DNA of 64,000 nucleotides from Apteryx mantelli (Eukaryota > Chordata > Aves > Apterygiformes > Apterygidae). Position 1 is the stretch's first letter; every line of letters begins with the position of its first letter. The stretch spans positions 89,832,007 through 89,896,006 of the forward strand of contig NC_089978.1 in assembly GCF_036417845.1 (NCBI RefSeq). The letters run 5' to 3'. Of this stretch, positions 1 through 10,800 are shown piece by piece. The position numbers and the translations under genes are program-made. The notes below the pieces were generated by a model that did not search any database, was not told the origin of the DNA, and was given only the letters and a program-made list of their open reading frames with translations.

Positions 1-392
1 GCCTGTGTTCTCCATTGTACACTGGAGAATGATATATATTGGGATTTCATCTTGGATTTAATTTACAAAATTTTTCATTTTTAAGCACTTCCAGAAGAAA
101 AGTCTTGATAGTACAGTAGCAGCCAGAAAGTCTTTCTCATTGCTCTTTTTAAGTATCTCTTAAATGGCTATATATCTAATTACCTATGAACCTCAAATTA
201 GTGCTATTTAACTAACATTACATTCTGCGGATAAAAGCGACTTTTGCCCTTCATCATTTTTTCCACTCACAAGAGGCCTGACTCTTCTCCGCTTTTGCTG
301 CATTGGTTTCACTGGTTTTATCTCTCATTTATTGGTAATTGAGAGGAAAGTAGATCACATGCTCCAGAATTCATCTTTCAATTGAGGGATGC

Positions 393-419
393 TAACATTA
401 TGCACTTTGCATAATGTTA
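393..419. repeat. Short perfect inverted repeat
   Basis: An 11-bp stem (TAACATTATGC, 393-403, against GCATAATGTTA, 409-419) surrounds a 5-base loop. It is AT-rich and not attached to any gene. It could be chance or a decayed transposon end. Confidence 0.6.
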
Positions 420-1009
420 ACCCCTCATTTTTTTCCACTTTACTATATGACTGCTCTTCAGATCACTACTCTTTACTATGCTTCAAAACATCAGTAAAAA
501 CAGAGAAGCAGGACAACTAAAATATTTTCCATTAATTCATGGAGGCCGTGGCTGTCACTTTCCCTCCAAGCAGTGTGATTTAGGAAACCTTGATATTAAG
601 TTCACAGCTACTAAGTTTGATCAAATAAGACACATTTTACCAACTTTAACAGTAAGGTATACCTATATATGAAATCAGTGGGAATACAAGTGTTCTTTAA
701 GTGCTTTTTTCCACCAGGGCCAGAGTGCTTAACAATTTGCATGAGCAAATGTGTTATGTCCATCTTCCTTTTACTCACATGTCCTCAGTAGAAGAGGAAA
801 GTCAAACTTCAGTAGCAGTACTGAAAAGGAGATCAGTTTTTATCCAGCTTCCAACATTTTAAGAGGTATAATCAGAGACTGACCACTATCAACTCACTTT
901 GAAAAAACAGGACAAGAAGGGGATTTCATGAGCCATCTTCCCTTGACACTTAATTCCCAGACACTTAATACAATTCTTTTTTTTTTAATTTGTTCATACA
1001 CACTGATCA

Positions 1010-1029
1010 AGCCCCATAGCTATGGGGCT
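1010..1029. repeat. 20-bp perfect palindrome
   Basis: AGCCCCATAGCTATGGGGCT is self-complementary over all 20 bases with no loop. It lies about 40 bp from the 3' end of the CR1 insertion. Its function is unknown. Confidence 0.75.
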
Positions 1030-1071
1030 ATTTTGTTCCCATTTCTGTTGGAAGGCTGTTCCAGAGCCTTA

Positions 1072-2446
1072 CAGAATCACAGAATCACAGAATCACAGAA
1101 TGGTTGAGGTTGGAAGGGACCTCTAGAGATTGTCTAGTCCAAGCCCCCTGCTCAAGCAGGGTCACCTAGAGCACGTTGCACAGGATCGCGTCCAGACGGG
1201 TTTTGAATATCTCCAGAGAAGGAGACTCCACCACCTCTCGGGGCAACCTGTTCCAGTGCTCTGTCACCCTCACAGTGAAGACATTTTTTCCTCCTATTCA
1301 GACGAAACTTCCTGTGTTTCAGTTTGTGCCCGTTGCCTCGCATCCTGTCGCTGGGCACCACTGAAAAGAGTCTGGCCCCATCCTCTTGACACCCTCCCTT
1401 CAGATATTTGTACACATTAATAAGATCCCCCCTCAGTCTTCTCTTCTCCAGGCTAAACAGGCCCAGCTCTCTCAGTCTTTCCTCATAAGAGAGATGCTCC
1501 AGTCCCCTAATCATCTTTGTAGCCCTTCGCTGGACTTGCTCCAGTAGTGCCACATCCCTCTTGTCCTGGGGAGCCCAGAACTGGACGCAGTACTCCGGAT
1601 GTGGCCTCAGCAGGGCTGGGTAGAGGGGGAGGATCACCTCCCTCGACCTGCTGGCAACACTCTTCCTGATGCACCCCAGGATACCATTGGCCTTCTTGGC
1701 CACAAGGGCACATTGCTGCCTCATGCTTAACTTGGTGTCCACCAGCACTCCCAGGTCCTTCTCTGCAGAGCTGCTTTCCAGCAGGTCAACCCCCAACCTG
1801 TACTGGTGCATGGGGTTATTCCTCCCTAGGTGCAGGACCCTGCACTTGCCTTTGTTGAACTTCATGAGGTTCCTCTCCGCCCACCTCTCCAGCCTGTCTA
1901 GGTCTCTCTGAATGGCAGCACAGCCCTCTGGTGTATCAGCAGCTCCTCCCAGTTTTGTATCGTCAGCAAACTTGCTGAGGGTGCACTCTGTCCCTTCATC
2001 CAGGTCATTGATGAAGAAGGTGAACAGGGGTGGACCCAGTACTGACCCCTGGGGGACACCACTAGCTACAGGCCTCCAACAAGACTCTGCACCACTGATC
2101 ACAACCCTCTGAGCTCTGCCATTCAGTCAGTTCTCAGTCCACCTCACTCTCCACTCATCTAACCCACACTTCCTGAGCTTGTCTATGAGGATGTTATGGG
2201 AGACAGTGTTGAAAGCCTTGCTGAAGTCAAGGGAGACAACATCCACTGCTCTCCCCTCATCCACCCAGCCAGTCATTCCATCAGAGAAGGCTATCAGATT
2301 GGTTAGGCATGATTTCCCCTTGGTGAATCCGTGCTGACTACTCCTGATCCCCTTCTTTTCCTCCACATGAATAGAGATGGCCTCCAGGATGAGCTGCTCC
2401 ATCACCTTTCCAGGGATGGAGGTGAGGCTGACTGGCCTGTAGTTGC
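1072..2446 (-). mobile_element. CR1 LINE, 5'-truncated, minus strand
   Basis: This is a non-LTR retrotransposon of the chicken-repeat-1 family, read on the minus strand. Its 3' end is at the left, marked by three and a half copies of an 8-bp unit (CAGAATCA on the plus strand from 1072), the typical CR1 tail. The body encodes the C-terminal half of the reverse transcriptase. The match to the CR1 pattern stops near 2446, so the 5' part, including the endonuclease and any promoter, is missing, as in most genomic CR1 copies. No convincing target-site duplication was seen, which is also usual for CR1. The right boundary is accurate only to roughly 10-20 bp. Confidence 0.93.
1152..2405 (-). pseudogene. 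CR1 reverse transcriptase, C-terminal fragment with one nonsense codon
   Basis: The frame contains the reverse-transcriptase blocks in order: GFTKGKSC, then the first catalytic aspartate in [18 protein letters not shown], and the FADDTKL box holding the catalytic aspartate pair. It ends in the usual CR1 C-terminus ([12 protein letters not shown]). The frame is one continuous reading interrupted by a single TGA at 2127-2129, at a position where CR1 proteins normally have tryptophan. Apart from that stop and the 5' truncation it is well preserved, suggesting a fairly young copy. It cannot be active because the N-terminal part is absent. Confidence 0.9.
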
Positions 2447-3855
2447 CAGTAGTTACCCTTCTGATCCACAGTAACCTTCAGTCCCTTAAGGCTGGCATAT
2501 ATGCCTGAATAAGTTTATTACTGTGACACTGTCTGTATGAATAACATTTTACAGAGACATTTTACAAACATTGTCCCTACTTTGTAGAACCTATAGCGTA
2601 ACTTCAGTGCAAACATGGCAAGAGGTGGGAACCAAAATGAACTCCCTCGGAAGTGGAGTAAGAGCATAGAGAAAAAGATACACTAAGATCACAGCATAAG
2701 GAAGTCTTCAAGGTCTTGTTTCTCCTGGTTCTTTGAATTTATTCTTACAAAATATAGTCTTAAAAAGTGGACTCTGTTGTAGGAAAGCCAGAAAAATAAC
2801 AAGATTCATCCAAGACACAGTATATAATTATAGGTGCCTTGTTAATCCTTTGTTTCTATTATGGTGGCCTGTATTCTTTGATAATGGCCCTCAGCATTTT
2901 CTTTTGGCTATGTTCTTTGTATGCCTGTTGTGTATCATTTTGTAAAAGAGAGAAATCGTACTGTCCGTTCTGGTGCAGGTACTGTACCATCCTGAAGGTA
3001 CATTTACTACAAATCATCTGCTAACGGAGACGGGACGTGATGCAGAGGCCTCTCGGCAAGAGCCTGTGACACAGTGAGGATGGAATAAGGTTTCTCCTGA
3101 GCCACCAGCATCCCCAGGGGACGTAGTCCCTGGGTGCTCCACAGGCAGGAGGCTCACGGTGCCCCACTTTCCCTGAGGGACAGCTCCCGCTCTCTCACAT
3201 CTTGATTTTCAAGGATCCTGATTACAACTTAACGGAGACACTTGACAGTCAACCTGAGCTGTGCCAGCCAAATGCATATGCCTGGCATAATCTAGTTCAG
3301 CTACACGCTGCACTACTATAAAGCCTTACAAGCTGCTTGTTACAGTGCACTTCTTTTCCTGAAATTCTTTCTCATTACCTCTTGGCTTGCCTGCAACCGA
3401 ACACATGCTGAATTACCTTCTAGCTATGTGTGAGTGTAATAAATACATAACTGCCTTGTGATGTGAACCACCTCAGCACTGAGGGAAATGACCTCTCACG
3501 AGCCAACCTTGAGCCAAGACATCTGGAATAAAAAGGCACTTTGTAGCCTCAGTTCCACTTAACCACATTTTTAAGGCAGCCCCCAGGCACACAGCGGGGA
3601 GCACATCCCCCAGCGTCTGCCTCTGTGGCAGCAGTGCAAGGTTCCAGGCCTGAAACAGGACGCTTTATTTCTGTTCCAGGTCTGCACCAAGCTAGCCCAC
3701 CATCAGGCCTTGGGCCAGCTTAGATGCCGTGCAACCCCGTGTCAGGAAATGCCCGCAGAACCCACACTGCCACAGATAAGAGACACCAGATGGGAAATCT
3801 CTCCTGTCGGTGCACGGCTTCCTCCTGCAATCATGCACTGAAGCACACACTCTGC
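2447..3855. other. Intergenic region upstream of PRDX4
   Basis: No exon, RNA gene or recognisable repeat was found here. Short open frames in this stretch are isolated and lack paired splice sites or recognisable protein similarity. GC content rises toward the PRDX4 promoter. Confidence 0.55.
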
Positions 3856-3857
3856 AG

Positions 3858-3858
<1 letters not shown>

Positions 3859-3902
<44 letters not shown>

Positions 3903-3936
3903 ATAGAGAGAGATTTGTGTGTGTGTCTGTGTGTGA
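3859..3936. repeat. (TA)n / (TG)n compound microsatellite
   Basis: A run of alternating TA (about 3864-3902, interrupted once by a C) is followed by GAGAGAG and a TG-rich tract. It sits some 80-160 bp before the PRDX4 start codon, directly on the edge of the CpG island, so it probably lies in or beside the core promoter. The length is likely polymorphic. Confidence 0.9.
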
Positions 3937-3939
3937 GGG

Positions 3940-4830
3940 CGAGCGCGGCCAGGCTCCTCCCCCGCCGCCGCCCGGGGCCGCGCCGCGCCGCGGGGCCGCG
4001 CACTCTCTCGGCGGGCCATGGAGGCGGCGCGGCGGCGGCTGCGGGCGGGCGGCGGGGCGCGGGCCCGACGCTGGGCGCTGCTGGCGGCGGCGGCGCTGCT
4101 GCTGCTGCTGCCGCTGCGCGGGGCGGCGGCGGAGCCCGAGGAGCCGCGGCGGGCGCGGGGCGACGAGCAGTGCCACTACTACGCGGGGGGCCAGGTCTAC
4201 CCGGGGGAGGCGGCTCGCCTGCCCGTGTCCGATCACTCGCTGCACCTCAGCCAGGCCAAGAGTAGGTGCCGGGCGGGAGCGGGGCGAGCCGCTGCGGGGC
4301 CGGGGGAGGAGGCCCCGGGCCGGGAGGGCGGCAGCCCTGCGCGCCCGCCGTGCCCCGGGCTCGCCGCACCGCGGCTGGGGGGGGAGCCGCGGGGGGAGCG
4401 GGCGAACGCCACATGGCGGCGCGCGGGGCCCGGCGGCGGGCCGTTAAGGGCAGCGGCGGGCGGGCTGGGGCCGTTAACGGCCGCCGTGGAGGGCGGGCGC
4501 GGGGCGCGTGCGTGCGTGCGCGCGCGGCGGCAGTGCGGCCCATGGAGGGAGAGCCACGTCAGGCGCCGTGCAGCGGTCAGCGGCGTGGGGAGGGGGGACG
4601 GGCACCGCCGGGGGCGTTGGCGGGAGGATCCCGCCCGGCGGAGCCAAAACCGCCCCTCGGCGGTGAGTGCCGCGGGCAGGAGCGGCGCCGCGGCGCCTAG
4701 GGAGGCAGCTGCCGCCGGGGGGTGGGCGGGAAGGGGGCGGCTGGGCGGGCACCGAGCCCCCCGGCCCTGTGGCCTTGCCGGCTGCCTGTGCAGGGTCAGC
4801 GCCAACAGCGAGCTGCGGTGCTGGTCAGCC
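3940..4830. promoter_or_regulatory. CpG island over the PRDX4 promoter and first exon
   Basis: About 0.9 kb of very GC- and CpG-rich DNA contrasts with the AT-rich flanks. It covers the PRDX4 start codon, exon 1 and the beginning of intron 1. No clear TATA box occurs inside the island. The TA repeat just upstream is the only AT-rich promoter-proximal element. Several long overlapping open frames here are by-products of the base composition. Confidence 0.85.
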
Positions 4831-7800
4831 TATGGGCCTTAACGCACTGCGAGCTTTGCGGTTTGGTCCGCGCAGAAGTCGCATCTCTCGAAGGTTTCCA
4901 CAGCTTCTGAATTTCTTCCCCTTTTCCAGCTACATTTGTGGTCATAGTAGTTTGCACACTGCATCCATTTTGTGCTCTGGGGGAGACCGTAGGAAGGTCA
5001 AGGACTGCCCAAGGTCCCTTCCAGACTTACATTTTTATCGTGCTAGATTGACAGCTAATTCAACAAGGTCTGCGTTCCCAGAAGTAGGAAACGAGTTAAG
5101 AGAAACTCTATAAACAGCATGTAGAAGTAATTGGTGCCCTCAGTGTGATCAGAGGTACTAACTCTTCACATAAAAGGTCACTTGGTTTGTTCCACACCGT
5201 ATCACACGTTTAATGCACCACATTGCAAACTACAGTTCTTGCAAACAGGATACAAGTTACAGCTGCAACAGAATGTCTGATACTTAACTGAAAGCAGTAC
5301 TGGCATCTATTTTTGGACTTAGTATAGGCACAAAAAACACTGTCAAACTGTCATGTCATTTAATTACATCATGGCAGATCTAGGTGCAAACATCTTTAAT
5401 GGAGTTCAGTTAAATGTTCAGTGGCACCTGTTCAAATGGTCACCTGCTCTTAGAAATTTCAGTTTTGTAGAACTGCAAATGGAAAAAAGTATAGTAGCAG
5501 TAATCCTTGCTGAGAGAATTTACAGTTTTAAATCCGTTTCCTGTACTGAGCCAGGACAGAACTTCCATTTTAAACCTTTGAAAACAGATGGTATGAAAAA
5601 TCATGGAAGCCAGCCAAGATACCCATGTAACCAATTTGGGTGTTTTTCCTCTCTTTGTAATATATATTATTACAGCATTTCAGACAAAATTTTTAAACAA
5701 AAAAACCACATTCATTTAAAAATGGCCAAAACTGAACATATTTAATTTCTCTTCCTTCTCCCTGCTAATTTGGAGATCAGTTGAAGAGAATTTTTTCCTG
5801 CAGATTCAACTAGGGGTATCAGTTTTTGCTAATGAAACAGCATATTTGGAAAAATTGTGGGCAGCTTTAAATAACTTGGACATTAGTCCTTGCCCTTGCT
5901 TGAAAATAGTCCCTTACCTTCAAAGATTCAGTAAAAAAGCATTAGAGAGAGGTCCTGAGCTTGAAATCTGATCATCAAGAATTTTATAAAAAGACAAGAG
6001 GAAAAAGAACATTTCTTCAAAAATTTTAAAACTAAACTGGTTTTGTCAAACATATCTGCTGATTTTATGTACTCATATTAATGCATCATTTGTGGGTTGT
6101 ATAAAGTGAAACCAAAGACTGCATGCCCACTTTCAGACACAATGTGTCTGATGTTTTAGGGTATTTTTTGTGATCCTTGTTCTATATCCTCTCTGACTGT
6201 ATTCTACAGCTACGGGTTGTCCTAAGAAAAGCAAGGAAAGACTAACAATGTAATCATCATCCAGATAATAAAGACTCCATATATTTTTCTCAGCAGCATA
6301 ATAATTTCCTGGGGCTGTATGCCAATGTCCTTTACATCACAAGTGTATTCAGATGAGTTTTACCTCATACGTTCAGCATACCCTAACCTTTGTCAGAGAA
6401 TTCACATTATTATGGCCTTTAATACTGAAAATAGTACTTGGAAGAATTTTTTTTTTTTAATTCAAGATTGAACCCTTAAAATAGGAATAGTTAATATTAC
6501 GTTTCATCCATTTCTAATTGGATTTTTTTTTAAATACAACTACCTCCAAATCACAATTTGCTTAGGAGTTGTAATTTAAATAATATACAGTGCATTTTTA
6601 GGCATTTGTCTCTAAATGTGTTACAGCATGTATTTTCTTGTGGTCTTGAATTTCAGGTAGTTTTTCTTGGCCAAAGAGTAACAATATGAATTTGAACCAT
6701 CCTACGCTGATGATTCACAGCAGTTATTCATAACAAAATAGTATGGTTTTCTGAAATCTAAAATAGTTTCTTCTTCAGTCTAAATAGATGTTCTGTCATC
6801 AGCTGGTGGTGGACATTTGATGTATTAAATATGTCCAGATAACATTCATGCAGCCTTCATCATCAGTGAATCAGGTGGCTCATGTATAAGCACAACTTTG
6901 TCGAACTGTATATTTTCCATGCATACTGAAATGTGTGTTGCTTCAGCATTCTGTAACCTGGGCCAGCTGTGAACTTTCTAAAGAAGAAAGTTTGTTTTTT
7001 TCAGTTGTGTGCAGTACATTATTTTTCACACATAAGTAAGAATAGTTATCCATGTACATGAGCTAGCTAATGAAGAGCTTTGTTTGAACATGTGTTTCAT
7101 GTAGTCTCTTACTTTAATTTGACTGTTCTTCATATTTCAGTCTCCAAGCCAGCACCTTACTGGGAAGGAACAGCAGTCATAAATGGAGAGTTTAAAGAGC
7201 TGAAATTAACAGATTACGAAGGAAAATACCTTGTCTTCTTTTTCTATCCTCTTGACTTGTAAGTAAGACCACTGTAGACATACCAAACTGAGTGCACCTA
7301 CACTTGACTCATAATTCACTCGTTTTCCTCTTTTTTTTTTTTTTTTAAATTTATTGTTAGGTGAGGGTTTGGGGGAGGGGAGGGGAGAGATGGGAGAAAA
7401 GACATTCTTTGCATTTGTACTTTGATCATGCAGTGGTAAGATTGTAACAAAGTCTTTGTCCACATAAATTCTCCATACAGAACAGTAACCTTCCCTCTGT
7501 AACATCTAGTCAGTCAACCCTTACATTCTGTATTATGCTGTAAATCAGTTCTGCAAATAGAAGAGAGCATCTCATCTATTTTTTTCAGGCTGTATGAAGG
7601 GACATTAAGAGATGGTGTTTTCCCACATCCTGAAAATATTTAACATTCCCCTCCTTTATTTGGAATGCAGTAATTTCACTGGTTCAGTGAAGATGCTTCT
7701 GCTTTCTACCAAGCAATCACATTCTTTTCCTCAAAATGAGGAACAGAATAAGTAGTACAGTGACAGAGATGCATAACTACCTTAATGTTATTAAGGGAAT

Positions 7801-10800
7801 GACTTGACTCTTGGCTTTTTACTTTCCATATAGCTTCAAAGACCAAGGAATTGTGATCTTCTTTACCATTATCTCTCTTCTGTAGCAAAAGAAGTTCAAG
7901 TTAAAATACTTAAAATAAGCAGACATGCACTACACCAAGAAGTTAGAGTATGTTCCACTAACTTGGCATATCATGCTTAAATTCAGCCACTTCATATTTG
8001 AAAAGTCCAGAAGAAAATAATTATAAATACACTTGCGTCCAGATCATAAGCCAACTGTGAGCTTATAATCTTCTTTAGTAATAAACTGTAATTGAGCTAG
8101 AATCTGAGGTTGGAGAATTTGTCAATCAGCATTTTGGTGTATATTTGAAGAGGCAATAAAAATAAATAAAAGATGAAATAATTTCAGATAAATTCACAAC
8201 TTATTTTCCATTTTTTACTTCAAAAAAATCTAACTGCTTTGAAGAAGCTAGTTACTAATAAGTTAAACAGTGAACTTTCTGGATGTTTGAAGAAACTTTG
8301 ACTTTATTTTTTCTTTTATCTAGTACGTTTGTATGTCCAACTGAGATAATCGCCTTCAGTGACAGAATTGAAGAATTCAGAGCAATAAATACTGAAGTAG
8401 TAGCATGTTCAGTGGACTCAAAGTTCACTCACTTAGCATGGTATGTATCTTGTCTTTTATTAAAAATTATTCATGGGTCCATCTTAGCTGAAGAATGGTA
8501 TCCCCAGATTTATAGCATGTGTAGGTATATCATAATGTATAAAAGCATGATGCCATTGATAAAACTTTTAAAATATTTTTCAGTGGTAAAAATTTTAAAC
8601 CCTAGTGTGTGAAAGTACCTTTATCTTTGAAGGTTGCTTAATAGGTATTGTTTGAAATATATCATGTCCCAATCCAAAATATTTCAAATACAAAAAAGAG
8701 ATAAGGATGCAGGTATATGGATGCAAGTATCTGTAAAAATGTATTACACTGTCCCAGTTTATGAGTTCACTGGTTTGCCATGGATGGCATTCATCTCCCC
8801 CATGGGCAGAACAAAAAAAAATCACCTCCAGTAAATCCTTCTGTCTGTACTGTTCTGGTTTGTGGCTTAATTTTCTGTAGAGGATATAAAACTTAATGAA
8901 GAATACAGCTACATCTCATTTCTTTCAAAGGATCAATACTCCTCGAAAACAAGGAGGTCTTGGACCAATGAAGATTCCACTTCTTTCAGATTTGACACAC
9001 CAAATTTCAAAGGACTATGGCGTATATCTGGAAGATCAAGGGCATACGCTTAGGTATTTCACTTTGTTACAGTTCATTTTGTCTTGTTGGAGTAGAACAT
9101 CTTACTATACAGTTAAAGAAGCATTTGAAATTTTTGTTTTATGCTACCCATTGAGCTGTATGCATTATTATCAGAGTGGCTGGTACTTTTTCATGTGAAA
9201 TAGAGGGCACATCCCATGATCTTGTTTTATGGGGTATTAGCAAGTCTGCAGCCAACTTGCAGCATGTACCTACAAAAGATCTTTCCTTCTCATTTGCACA
9301 ATTCAAAATGTTTTAACAACACATGCCAATTATTTGTTACCATTGCACAAAATAATTTGCATTAAATAACTTTCATATGAAGCCTTCCTTTAATACTTGA
9401 AAATACATGAGGACTCATCAGTGTGATTGGGATCATAGTAGCCCCACACAGATGCAGACATACTCTTTGTTAATGAACTAAGCAACACCAGGAAGCGATA
9501 TTTTTGTAAAGCAAGAATAGTTTTTACTTGGGCATTCATGCTCAGGGACAAGATAAATGCTGAAGAACACAAAAGAACAGCTATAATGAGCCTGAACAGG
9601 GGTCTAAGTTGACATCATGTTTGACAGCACTCAGCAGCAGATGCCTAGGGCAGGGCAACACAACAGTGAGAATTCCCCAGAATTGCTGTGATTCAGGGAC
9701 CTCCCAAATCCAAGTGAAGACAAGACTGAGAGTAACGAATGGCCTATTTCTTTCATAAACTTTACCATTTGCTTTTTGGATCTCTATAATATCTTAGCAT
9801 CTGCCACATCCCAAAGTTTAGTTTTATGTTCTGCAAAGATGTATCTCCTCTTCTGTTTTTAACTTGCCCTCAGCTCATTTTATTTGATACCCCCCCAGAT
9901 AAAAAATACCAGGTAAGTAGCATTCTAAGGTGGTGTGTATTGTATTGTATGGTGTTTGCAGAGATCAAATTCCTCCCATCCAGCAGACGTAAAATAGTGT
10001 GTGAACACAACAGTGTAATCAGTTCTGTTTTCTAAAAAGAGAAATTTATATATGTTTTCACAGAGGCCTTTTCATTATTGACAACAAGAGAATCCTTCGA
10101 CAGATCACAATGAACGACCTTCCTGTTGGGAGATCAGTGGATGAAACGCTTCGTTTAGTACAAGCATTTCAATACACAGACAAACATGGAGAAGGTGCTC
10201 TTTAAAATATTTTTATATTAGAAATTGCTTTACTTAGACTGGAAGGTGTTTTTGTAGCTTTTTGGAAGCAAGGTACTCAGTATCATCAGAGAGTAGAATG
10301 ATGAAGTATCTGTGAAGTGTTTTGATTGCCCTGCTTCAAGATTTTGTGGGCCTGGTTCCTCCCCAGGTTGCCTCTGGTGTAGTAATTTACATTTTGCTTT
10401 ACACCTGTGTGAGAATGCAGAGCCTAAAGCATTTCTTAGTCTGAATTGAGGTATATATCTTTCCACAAGCATAAATCTGCACAATATATGAGGCACTGAA
10501 GAATCAGGTCCAATATTTCAGTATACCTTGGCAGACTAGGATTGAGATGCACAACATGGCAGTCCTTGTCCCATGTTATTTGCTGATGATGATCTGTAAC
10601 AAATAATTGAGAATGCTTCATGTCAAGAAACATGTTGATACTGTGAAAGTTAGATTACCCGTTTTCTTTACAAGTGCTACAGGGTGATCTTCCCTTGACA
10701 AAGCATTTCTCACTGACTTCAGGTCATTATTTTGTCCCAAATAGGGCTGTATTCCCCCCTGCAGTTCAGCCACAGGGTGAACTTTTTACATATCTTTAAA

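Larger units (their letters stand above)
1..1071. other. Gene-free flank
   Basis: No open frame here resembles a known protein and no splice-linked exons were found. The sequence is AT-rich and unremarkable apart from two short perfect inverted repeats (393-419 and 1010-1029) described separately. It ends where the CR1 tail repeats begin. Confidence 0.6.

Noticed and set aside
3742-4805. Long overlapping open frames on both strands around PRDX4 exon 1
   Set aside because: They follow from the GC-rich composition of the CpG island, have no recognisable domain, and conflict with the well-supported PRDX4 exon.
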